From Streptomyces chartreusis (GTDB taxonomy: Bacteria; Actinomycetota; Actinomycetes; Streptomycetales; Streptomycetaceae): a stretch of DNA of 64,000 nt. Of this stretch, positions 57,703 through 64,000 are shown one piece after another. Numbering within the stretch: the stretch's first letter is position 1; every line of letters begins with the position of its first letter. The notes beneath the pieces are model-generated. The model saw only the letters and a list, made by a program, of their open reading frames with translations. It had not been told where the DNA came from and ran no database searches. The DNA lies in assembly GCF_008704715.1 (NCBI RefSeq), contig NZ_CP023689.1:5394001-5458000 (forward strand), in the 5' to 3' direction. The translations under genes and the position numbers were made by a program.

Positions 57703-58304
57703 GCACAGTCGGCGACCGCGTGGACCGCGTGCCCAAGCAGGACCGCAGCCGCGCCACCCGCCAACGCCTCCTGGAAGCCGCCGTGGCCTGCCTCGCCGAA
57801 CACGGCTGGGCGGGCTCCACGGTCTCCGTCGTCGCCGAACGCGCCGGCGTCTCCCGGGGCGCGGCCCAGCACCACTTCCCGACCCGCGAGGACCTCTTCA
57901 CGGCGGCCGTCGAGTACGTCGCCGAGGAACGCTCCACCGCCCTGCGCGCCCTGTTCCCCGAGGGCGCTGCGGGCGACCGCCGGGCCGTCGTCTCCGCCCT
58001 GGTCGACCTCTACACCGGGCCCCTGTTCCGCGCGGCCCTGCACCTGTGGGTGGCCGCGTCGAACGAGGAGCAGCTACGGCCCCGGGTCACCGAGCTGGAG
58101 GCCCGGGTGGGCCGGGAGACCCACCGGATAGCCGTCGACCTGCTCGGCGTCGACGAGTCCCACCCAGGCGTCCGCGAGACCGTCCAGGGCGTGCTGGACA
58201 TGGCACGCGGCCTGGGCCTGGCCAACCTCCTCACCGACGACGCCGGGCGCCGCGACCGCGTGGTGGCGCAGTGGGGCCTGCTGCTGGACGAGGCACTGGG
58301 CTGA
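57690..58304 (+). CDS. TetR-family regulator closing the CoA operon
   Basis: 204 residues from ATG 57690. TetR HTH: RATRQRLLEAAVACLAEHGW and GSTVSVVAERAGVSRGAAQH, then HFPTREDLFTAAVEY; ligand domain FRAALHLWVAASNEEQLRPR. Overlap with the enoyl-CoA hydratase gene places it in the same transcript. It probably senses a pathway CoA ester and acts at the GCAAGC palindrome upstream of the operon (48129-48142), by inference. Confidence 0.92.
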   Translation: MGGVSTVGDRVDRVPKQDRSRATRQRLLEAAVACLAEHGWAGSTVSVVAERAGVSRGAAQHHFPTREDLFTAAVEYVAEERSTALRALFPEGAAGDRRAVVSALVDLYTGPLFRAALHLWVAASNEEQLRPRVTELEARVGRETHRIAVDLLGVDESHPGVRETVQGVLDMARGLGLANLLTDDAGRRDRVVAQWGLLLDEALG

Positions 58305-58340
58305 CGGCGTCGCCCCTCGCGTGTCGCCGGACGGCCGCCG

Positions 58341-59861
58341 TCAGTCGTCGTCGCCCTCGTCGTCGTCACCGTCGTGCCGCGCGTCGCGCTGCCGCTCCTG
58401 CTCGCGCTTCTCCTGCTCGCGCGTCTTCTGCTCCCGCCGCTCCTCGTCGTCCCGCGCCTCGCGGTCGGCGGTCGCCGAGGTGATCGGCGACGGGTTCGAC
58501 TCCAGCGGCGACACGGAGGTCGTGGGGCTCGGGCCGGGCGAGGTGTCGGACTTCGTGCTCTCCGCGGCGCTCTTGTCGGGGGAGAACCACAGCATTCCGA
58601 GCAGCATCGCGGCCACGAACAGCGCCGCCGCGGCGACCGTGATCAGCAGATTCCTCGCGCCCGAGCCGGACGCCGCGCGGGGACGGGAGCGGGTCCGGGA
58701 CCCGGCGCGGGTGGGGGAGGCGCCGTGCGATCCGGCGCGCGAGAGGGAAGCGCCGTGCGACCCGGCGGGGGACGCCGAGTGCGATCGGGCGGGGGACGCC
58801 GAGTGGGACCGGGTGGTCGACGCCGAACGTGACCGGGCGGCGGACGCCGAGCGCGACCGGTTGTGGGCACGGCCCTGCCCACCGCGGGGCGACGGCGTGC
58901 CCTGGTTCGAGGGCAGCGCGTACGTCGTCGGGTGGCTGGTGCCGCCCCTCCCGTCCGGGCCGGGGCCGCCGACCGCCGGGACCGGCGACGGGCGGGACGG
59001 AGCCGTCACCTCCGGCAGCGGCTCGGAACGGCCCAGCCAGGCGCCCTCCGCGAACCAGTCGGCGGCCTGCTGGGCGGCCGGCCGGTGCTCGGGCTCCTTG
59101 GCGAGGAGACCGAGTAGATAGTTCTCGAAAGCGGGCGGCAGACCTGCGGCACCCAGCTCGCGCGGCGGCACGGGAGCCGCGTCGAGATGCTGATGCAGGA
59201 TCGCCACGGCGGAGTCGGCCTGGAACGGCGGACGCCCGGTCAGCAGCTGGTAGAGCACACAGCCCAGCGCGTACACGTCGGAGGCCGGACCGGCCGGCTT
59301 GCCCAGCGCCCGCTCCGGGGCGAGGTACAGACTCGTGCCGACGATCTGCCCGGTCGCGGTGAGCGCGGCCCCCGGGTCGTCGACGAAGCGGGCGATGCCG
59401 AAGTCACCGATCTTGAGGGTGCCGTCGGCGTCCAGCAGCAGATTGCCGGGCTTGATGTCCCGGTGGACGATGCCCTGCCGGTGCGCGGCGGCGAGCCCCG
59501 CCGCGGCCTGCGCGGCCATCCGCGCCACCCGCTCCGCCGGCTGTGCCCCCGACTGCGTCAGCAGCAGGGCCAGATTGTCGCCCTCGACGAGCTCCATCAC
59601 CAGGAAGAGCCGGTTGTCGTACTCGCCGAAGTCCCGCACACCCACCACGTTCGGATGGTCGATCCGCGCGGCGGTCTGCGCCTCCAGCCGGAACCGGGAC
59701 GTGGCCGTGGGGTCGGAGTCCTGCGGCAGCAGCAGCTTGACGGCGACATTCCGGCCCAGCGTCTCGTCGTAGGCCCGCCAGACCTCCCCCATGCCGCCGC
59801 GCCCGATCGACTCGCCCAGCCGGTAGCGGCCCGCTATCAGCACCTGTTCCCCATCCCTCAT
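58341..59861 (-). CDS. Membrane Ser/Thr protein kinase with RS-rich linker
   Basis: 506 residues from ATG 59861. Kinase domain about 11-265: GRGGMGEV (20-27), Lys42, Glu in the alphaC helix, HRDIKPGN (133-140), DFG (153-155), and LYLAPERALG. Residues 331-395 are Arg/Ser-rich near-repeats (RSRSAS, RSHSAS, SHGAS). One membrane helix lies at about 404-426 and a Lys/Arg/Glu/Asp tail (466-506) is outside. PASTA domains are absent. Typical Hanks-type kinase of the PknB superfamily with a sensor tail of unknown ligand. The RS linker may itself be phosphorylated. Confidence 0.93.
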   Translation of the reverse strand: MRDGEQVLIAGRYRLGESIGRGGMGEVWRAYDETLGRNVAVKLLLPQDSDPTATSRFRLEAQTAARIDHPNVVGVRDFGEYDNRLFLVMELVEGDNLALLLTQSGAQPAERVARMAAQAAAGLAAAHRQGIVHRDIKPGNLLLDADGTLKIGDFGIARFVDDPGAALTATGQIVGTSLYLAPERALGKPAGPASDVYALGCVLYQLLTGRPPFQADSAVAILHQHLDAAPVPPRELGAAGLPPAFENYLLGLLAKEPEHRPAAQQAADWFAEGAWLGRSEPLPEVTAPSRPSPVPAVGGPGPDGRGGTSHPTTYALPSNQGTPSPRGGQGRAHNRSRSASAARSRSASTTRSHSASPARSHSASPAGSHGASLSRAGSHGASPTRAGSRTRSRPRAASGSGARNLLITVAAAALFVAAMLLGMLWFSPDKSAAESTKSDTSPGPSPTTSVSPLESNPSPITSATADREARDDEERREQKTREQEKREQERQRDARHDGDDDEGDDD

Positions 59862-60088
59862 GCCGTAAGAGATCTCGACGCCGCAGGCCGTAACTCACCA
59901 CGCAGGGACGGGTGATGGTGGGATGCCGCAGCCGCCCCAGCATACTGGCGGAGTGGATCAGTCACGTTCCGTGTGCCGTCATCGACCGGCCACGGCAGGC
60001 ACGGAGCGCCCGCCGCGAGCGGCACCACGCGAAGCGCTACGGCCCGCGTGATGACCGGCCCGCCGGAGGGGAGGGGGGTGCGTGGGGC

Positions 60089-61189
60089 TCAGTGCGCGAT
60101 GTCCGCGTAGCCCTCGATCTCGCGCGGGTTGCGGGAGCCCGGACCCACATAGCGCGCCGAAGGGCGCACCAGACGGCCGGTGCGCTTCTGCTCCAGGATG
60201 TGCGCCGACCAGCCCGCCGTACGGGCACACGTGAACATCGACGTGAACATGTGCGCCGGGACCTCGGCGAAGTCCAGGACGATCGCCGCCCAGAACTCGA
60301 CGTTCGTCGCCAGGACACGATCCGGACGACGGGCGTGGAGCTCCGCCAGAGCCGCCTTCTCCAGAGCCTCGGCGACCTCGAAGCGGGGCGCGCCCAGCTC
60401 CCGTGCGGTACGCCGCAGCACGCGGGCCCGCGGGTCCTCGGCGCGGTACACGCGGTGGCCGAAGCCCATCAGGCGCTCGCCGTTGTCGAGGGTCTGCTTC
60501 ACATACGCCTCGGCGTCGCCCGTGCGCTCGATCTCCTCGATCATGTGCAGGACGCGGGAGGGCGCGCCGCCGTGCAGCGGGCCGGACATGGCACCCACGG
60601 CACCGGAGAGCGCGGCGGCCACGTCGGCGCCCGTGGAGGCGATGACGCGGGCGGTGAAGGTGGAGGCGTTCATGCCGTGCTCGGCGGCGGACGTCCAGTA
60701 GGCGTCGACGGCGGCCACGTGCTTGGGGTCGGGCTCGCCGCGCCAGCGGATCATGAACCGCTCGACGACGGACTGGGCCTTGTCGATCTCGCGCTGCGGG
60801 ACCATCGGCAGGCCCTGCCCGCGCGCGGACTGGGCGACGTAGGACAGGGCCATGACGGCGGCGCGGGCCAGGTCCGCGCGGGCCTGCTCCTCGTCGATGT
60901 CCAACAGGGGCTTCAGGCCCCACACGGGGGCGAGCATGGCGAGCGCGGACTGTACGTCGACGCGGATGTCACCGGAGTGCACGGGGATCGGGAACGGCTC
61001 GGCCGGCGGCAGCCCGGGACGGAAGGCCCCGTCGACGAGCAGCCCCCAGACATTGCCGAACGAGACATGGCCGACCAGGTCCTCGATGTCGACGCCCCGG
61101 TACCGGAGGGCGCCGCCCTCCTTGTCCGGTTCGGCGATCTCCGTCTCGAACGCGACGACTCCTTCGAGCCCGGGTACGAAATCGGACAT
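60089..61189 (-). CDS. Citrate synthase-like enzyme
   Basis: 366 residues from ATG 61189, behind AGGAG. Citrate-synthase landmarks: EHGMNASTFTARVIAS (catalytic His), GPLHGGAPSRVLHMIEEI (second His), GFGHRVYRAEDPRA and the later Arg (RPDRVLATNVEFW). Short form (about 370 residues) without the long N-terminal region of gamma-proteobacterial type II enzymes. Condenses oxaloacetate and acetyl-CoA; a methylcitrate activity is possible. Divergent from pdxH. Confidence 0.92.
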   Translation of the reverse strand: MSDFVPGLEGVVAFETEIAEPDKEGGALRYRGVDIEDLVGHVSFGNVWGLLVDGAFRPGLPPAEPFPIPVHSGDIRVDVQSALAMLAPVWGLKPLLDIDEEQARADLARAAVMALSYVAQSARGQGLPMVPQREIDKAQSVVERFMIRWRGEPDPKHVAAVDAYWTSAAEHGMNASTFTARVIASTGADVAAALSGAVGAMSGPLHGGAPSRVLHMIEEIERTGDAEAYVKQTLDNGERLMGFGHRVYRAEDPRARVLRRTARELGAPRFEVAEALEKAALAELHARRPDRVLATNVEFWAAIVLDFAEVPAHMFTSMFTCARTAGWSAHILEQKRTGRLVRPSARYVGPGSRNPREIEGYADIAH

Positions 61190-61545
61190 CAGGCGGCTCC
61201 TCGTGATGTGTGCGACGGATGGGGTTGTGGGTGGAGCGAGTGGGTGGAACGAGAGCGAGTGGGTGGAACGACCACATGTCAGTCGGCGGAGACGGGCGCA
61301 CACCCGGTGGATCCACGGTCATGGGCTCGAAGCCCGGCCTTGCGGGACTTCGAACCCCTGTCGACTCGCGGTCCGGGGGCGTACCCCTGTGATGCCCCGT
61401 GCGGCTGGCGGTCATCCAACCGGAACGGCATCAGAACGATAACCCTCAGTGCCACCTTTTGGGGAGCCCTGCGGCACTGAGTGCCATCTGGTGGTGAAGG
61501 GCACCGCGCCGGACGACGCCCGTTCGGATACGGCAAGATGACCGC
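61190..61545. other. Divergent citrate synthase-pdxH intergenic region
   Basis: About 355 bases without a gene. It contains an exact 19-base tandem duplication of GAGCGAGTGGGTGGAACGA (61234-61252 and 61253-61271) and an operator-like palindrome (61473-61485), listed separately. Both promoters must lie here. Confidence 0.65.
61473..61485. promoter_or_regulatory. Palindrome upstream of pdxH
   Basis: GGCACT-G-AGTGCC, perfect around a central G. A third AGTGCC lies at 61448-61453, and the two direct copies AGTGCCACCTTTTGG and AGTGCCATCTGGTGG resemble each other. 60 bases before the pdxH GTG. Regulator unknown. Confidence 0.5.
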
Positions 61546-62235
61546 GTGACCGACCGAGACGCCGTCGCCTCAGATCCCGCCGAGCCCGCGCCCGACCCCG
61601 CCGCGATGCGCAAGCACTACCGGGCCGAGGGCCTCGCCGAGGCCGACCTGGCCGCCACTCCGGTGGCCCAGTTCGCCCGCTGGTTCAAGCAGGCCGCCTC
61701 GGAGGCGCACCTCTTCGAGCCGAACGCGATGATCGTCTCCACCGCGGACGCCGACGGCCGGCCCAGCTCCCGCACGGTGCTGCTGAAGCAGTTCGACGAC
61801 CACGGCTTCGTCTTCTTCACCAACTACGGCTCCCGCAAGGGCCGCGACCTCGCCGAGAACCCGTACGTCTGCCTGCTCTTCCCCTGGCACCCGATGGCCC
61901 GCCAGGTCATCGTCACGGGCGTCGCCCGGCGCACCGGACGCGACGAGACCGCCGCCTACTTCCGCACCCGCCCGCACGGCTCCCAGCTCGGCGCCTGGGC
62001 CAGCACCCAGTCCTCGGTCATCCCCTCCCGCACGGAACTCGACACGTCGTACGCCGACCTCGCCGCCCGCTACCCCGAGGGCGAACAGGTCCCGGTCCCC
62101 CCGAACTGGGGCGGCTTCCGGGTGGCCCCCCAGACGGTCGAGTTCTGGCAGGGCAGGGAAAACCGCCTGCACGACCGCTTGCGCTATGTGGCGGAGCAGG
62201 ACGGCGGGTGGCGGGTGGAGCGGCTGAGTCCGTGA
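61546..62235 (+). CDS. pdxH: Pyridoxamine/pyridoxine 5'-phosphate oxidase PdxH
   Basis: 229 residues from GTG 61546. PNPOx signatures: MRKHYRAEGLAEADL, PNAMIVSTADADGRPSSRTV, FFTNYGSRKGRDLAENPYV, RQVIVTGVARRTG, TELDTSYADLAARYPEG, PPNWGGFRVAPQTVEFWQGR, ending RYVAEQDGGWRVERLSP with the family Arg-Leu-Ser/Ala-Pro. FMN-dependent last step to pyridoxal phosphate. Length and motifs fully match. Confidence 0.96.
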   Translation: MTDRDAVASDPAEPAPDPAAMRKHYRAEGLAEADLAATPVAQFARWFKQAASEAHLFEPNAMIVSTADADGRPSSRTVLLKQFDDHGFVFFTNYGSRKGRDLAENPYVCLLFPWHPMARQVIVTGVARRTGRDETAAYFRTRPHGSQLGAWASTQSSVIPSRTELDTSYADLAARYPEGEQVPVPPNWGGFRVAPQTVEFWQGRENRLHDRLRYVAEQDGGWRVERLSP

Positions 62236-62350
62236 GGCTGGGGCGACACAAGGCCCCAGGACAGCAGGCGACCCGCGAGCCTGGTCCTCCATTGGAGGAG
62301 CCGGTCGGACGTACCGGCGGCCCGCGGGTCGGGTGACTGCTTGGAAATGG

Positions 62351-62385
62351 GCCGGCTGCACGCGTACCTCACGTGCTGGTCCGGC
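62351..62385 (-). terminator. Structured hairpin downstream of the 12-residue reading frame
   Basis: GCCGG (62351-62355) pairs with CCGGC (62381-62385) and GCACG (62358-62362) with CGTGC (62372-62376). On the minus strand it follows the short reading frame by 27 bases and probably ends the transcript. Confidence 0.5.
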
Positions 62386-62411
62386 ACCGCACTGCGTGTG
62401 GTGGCGGGCCG

Positions 62412-62450
62412 CTAGCCCGCAGCCACCTCGTACGTCCGGGTTTCAATCAT
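62412..62450 (-). CDS. 12-residue peptide with near-complete anti-Shine-Dalgarno match
   Basis: ATG 62450 to TAG 62412: MIETRTYEVAAG. Upstream, GAAAGGAGGTGATC (62470-62457) is the exact reverse complement of the last part of 16S rRNA, giving an unusually strong ribosome site 6-10 bases before the ATG. The stop codon lies in the loop of GCGGGC-TAGCG-GCCCGC (62420-62404). A promoter fits just upstream. No larger gene follows on this strand, so the product is a free peptide or the unit is a regulatory RNA. Confidence 0.6.
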   Translation of the reverse strand: MIETRTYEVAAG

Positions 62451-62482
62451 TTACCCGATCACCTCCTTTCCTACGTAAGGCA

Positions 62483-62512
62483 CACCCTAGGAACCGGCCG
62501 GGCGGCGATCAA
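62483..62512 (-). promoter_or_regulatory. Probable promoter of the 12-residue unit
   Basis: On the minus strand TTGATC (62512-62507), 18-base spacer, TAGGGT (62488-62483). The predicted transcript starts near 62476, so the leader is only about 25 bases and consists mostly of the ribosome site. Confidence 0.5.
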
Positions 62513-62681
62513 CTGCTTTTTCGAATGGTTGATGCCGACGATTCCGGGCGGGCGGACCATGCCCGTATGTCCGACTCGCGGCGTAAAGACTAGAATGTCT
62601 GACGATGTGCGATGTGTTCTGAGATCCGCCTCTGGCGTCACTTGATCGACCGTTGCCCACCCAATCGATAGGCGGCACCCG

Positions 62682-62978
62682 ATGATCGGCGTGCTCGTGA
62701 CTTTCACGCAGACCGAAAAGTTCGATCGTTCAGCCCTCGCAAAGGTCGCCGGCGAACTCCGGGGACCGTTCGAAGGCATGGCCGGCCTTCGCTTCAAGAG
62801 CTTCATGCTCGGCGAAGACGGCATTCAGGCCAGGAACTTCTACGTATGGGATGACGAGGACAAAGCCCGCGCCTTCTTCACGGAGGAGCTCGTCGGCAAG
62901 GTGACGGGGGTTTATGGCGTCCCGCCCAAAATCGAATACCTCGACATCATGGAGTTCGTCGACAACTCTGGTGCCTGA
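62682..62978 (+). CDS. YdhR-like dimeric alpha/beta-barrel protein
   Basis: 98 residues from ATG 62682. Ferredoxin-like sheet: MIGVLVTFTQTEKFDRSALA, GPFEGMAGLRFKSFMLGEDG, ARNFYVWDDEDKARAFFTEE, EYLDIMEFVDN. This is the pattern of YdhR/antibiotic-biosynthesis monooxygenase domains; the FVDNS end is typical of the YdhR group. Less GC-rich than its neighbours. Enzymatic activity not shown for most members. Confidence 0.72.
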   Translation: MIGVLVTFTQTEKFDRSALAKVAGELRGPFEGMAGLRFKSFMLGEDGIQARNFYVWDDEDKARAFFTEELVGKVTGVYGVPPKIEYLDIMEFVDNSGA

Positions 62979-63020
62979 CCGGGCCGTTTGACGGATGAGG
63001 ATCGCGACTCGATACGCGCC

Positions 63021-63926
63021 CTAGGCCGCCATCGTCGCCAGCAGATTGCTCACCAGCGGATCTGGGTCGTCCCGGCGCGAGGCGACTGCCACCCGCGTGT
63101 GTTCCGTGGTCGGCGTGACGGGGCGGAAGGCGGTGCCCCTGAGGCGGATTCGGTGGATGCTGGTGGGGGCCAGGGAGACGCCGAGGCCCGCTTCCACGAG
63201 GGCGCAGACCGTCTGCCATTCGACGGCCTCCTGGGTGACCCGGGGGGTGAAGCCGGCCGTGGAGCACAGGGCCGTGATGCGGTCGTGGAGGCCGGGGCCC
63301 GCCTCGCGGGGCAGGAGGACGAACGGGGAGTCGGCCAGGTCGTGCAGGGCCACGGTGCGCTGGGCGGCCAAGGGGTGGGTCGTGGGGAGTACGGCCACGA
63401 AGGGTTCCGTGAGGATCGTGCGGAAGGCGAGCGCGGGGTCGTCGTCCGGGGGTTCGCGGAGCAGGCCGATGTCGATCGTTCCGGCGTGCAGGGCGGCCAG
63501 TTGGGGTGCCGTGGTCATCTCCCTGATGTCCAGGTGGACGTCGGGGTAGCGCTCGCGGTGGGTGCGCAGCAGGCCCGGCAGGACGGTCAGGGCGAGGGAG
63601 GCCGCGAAGCCGATGCGGAGGGTGCCGGTGCGGCCGGTGGCGACCGCGCGGGCGGCGGCGAGGCCGTCCGCGAGGGCTTCGAGGGCGTGGCGGGCGGCCG
63701 GGAGCAGGGCGTGGCCGGCGGGGGTGAGGGCGATGCGGCCGGGGGTGCGGGTGAGCAGGGGGTGGCCGACCTTGGCCTCGAGGCGGCGGATCTGCTGGCT
63801 CAGGGGCGGCTGGGCGATACCGAGGCGGGCCGCGGCGTGGCCGAAGTGGAGTTCCTCGGCGAGGACGGCGAAGGCGTGGAGCTGGGGGAGGGGGAGTTCG
63901 GGGCGCTCGGGCTCCTCGGTGGCCAT
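63021..63926 (-). CDS. LysR-family regulator
   Basis: 301 residues from ATG 63926; ATG 63953 would add nine. HTH LPQLHAFAVLAEELHFGHAA / RLGIAQPPLSQQIRRLEAKV, then the substrate-binding domain (RIGFAASLALTVLPGLLRTH, DIGLLREPPDDDPALAFRTI, VCALVEAGLGVSLAPTSIHR). CynR/BenM-like branch by the two-domain layout. It is divergently placed from whatever lies beyond 64000, its likely target. A T-N11-A-like stretch (ATTGGACGTATTGTCGCCGG) lies 30-60 bases upstream of the start. Confidence 0.92.
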   Translation of the reverse strand: MATEEPERPELPLPQLHAFAVLAEELHFGHAAARLGIAQPPLSQQIRRLEAKVGHPLLTRTPGRIALTPAGHALLPAARHALEALADGLAAARAVATGRTGTLRIGFAASLALTVLPGLLRTHRERYPDVHLDIREMTTAPQLAALHAGTIDIGLLREPPDDDPALAFRTILTEPFVAVLPTTHPLAAQRTVALHDLADSPFVLLPREAGPGLHDRITALCSTAGFTPRVTQEAVEWQTVCALVEAGLGVSLAPTSIHRIRLRGTAFRPVTPTTEHTRVAVASRRDDPDPLVSNLLATMAA

Positions 63927-64000
63927 ATCTCCAGAGGTATCACGAGGCCGCATGCCGCGTATTGGACGTATTGTCGCCGGCTGCCTAGCGTGCCGGGCAT

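Noticed and set aside
62457..62470. GATCACCTCCTTTC, identical to the 16S rRNA 3' end
   Set aside because: Only 14 bases match and nothing rRNA-like surrounds it; it is better read as a ribosome site on the minus strand.
62471..62493. Iron-box-like sequence GTAAGGCACACCCTAGG
   Set aside because: Too many mismatches to the DmdR/IdeR consensus and it overlaps a better promoter assignment.
1..64000. CRISPR array, prophage or insertion sequence
   Set aside because: No regularly spaced repeats, integrase, phage structural gene or transposase seen in the window.

Overview
The window is high-GC (about 70 percent) actinobacterial DNA with the codon use, GTG/TTG starts and gene families of a Streptomyces chromosome. 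Several blocks look like the conserved core: the futalosine menaquinone genes, serC, pdxH, citrate synthase, and a carboxylase/CoA-ligase operon that resembles the S. coelicolor SCO43xx region (that comparison is from memory). I saw no rRNA, CRISPR array or intact insertion sequence. Genes are dense, and most intergenic gaps are under 300 bases.

Layout. 1-11.8 kb: a partial helicase-associated protein, a membrane-anchored PstS-like binding protein, a HAD phosphatase, a cold-shock protein, mqnD-mqnB with a lipoprotein, an MFS protein and a DUF3027 protein. 11.9-13.1 kb: an uncharacterised protein followed by two tRNA-like modules whose halves are in swapped (circularly permuted) order; this is the most unusual part of the window. 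13.1-16.4 kb: a polymorphic-toxin island, with a PrsW-like intramembrane protease fused to a toxin-like C-terminus and two small downstream genes, one of them a duplicated CdiI-like immunity protein. 16.7-29.8 kb: a sacsin-like ATPase, tandem duplicated secreted proteins, a CtpE-type P-ATPase, a purine permease, a MarR-MFS unit, a GNAT enzyme and a 2H phosphoesterase. 29.8-41.4 kb: aldo/keto reductase, Uma2 protein, SGNH hydrolase, membrane proteins, a TetR/DrrAB-type exporter, a GH5-CBM2 cellulase behind a CebR-type operator, an Rpn-like protein and serC. 41.5-48 kb: an FAD/Fe-S oxidase carrying an in-frame dispersed repeat, a Fem-type aminoacyltransferase, an EamA transporter and a membrane protein.

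48.2-58.3 kb is one long operon (TIGR03084, AtuA-like, carboxylase beta and alpha, acyl-CoA dehydrogenase, CoA ligase, enoyl-CoA hydratase, TetR). Many junctions are 4-bp stop/start overlaps, and a palindrome lies in front of the first gene; the set suggests breakdown of an aromatic or branched acid through CoA esters, with the last gene as its regulator. 58.3-64 kb: a Ser/Thr kinase with an RS-rich linker, citrate synthase divergent from pdxH, a compact unit for a 12-residue peptide with near-complete anti-Shine-Dalgarno complementarity, a small ferredoxin-fold protein and a LysR regulator.

Recurrent short repeats (core GGGGCGCGGGGAACTGCGCG) sit against stop codons at several loci. Functions are from reading the translations by eye; no searches were run.
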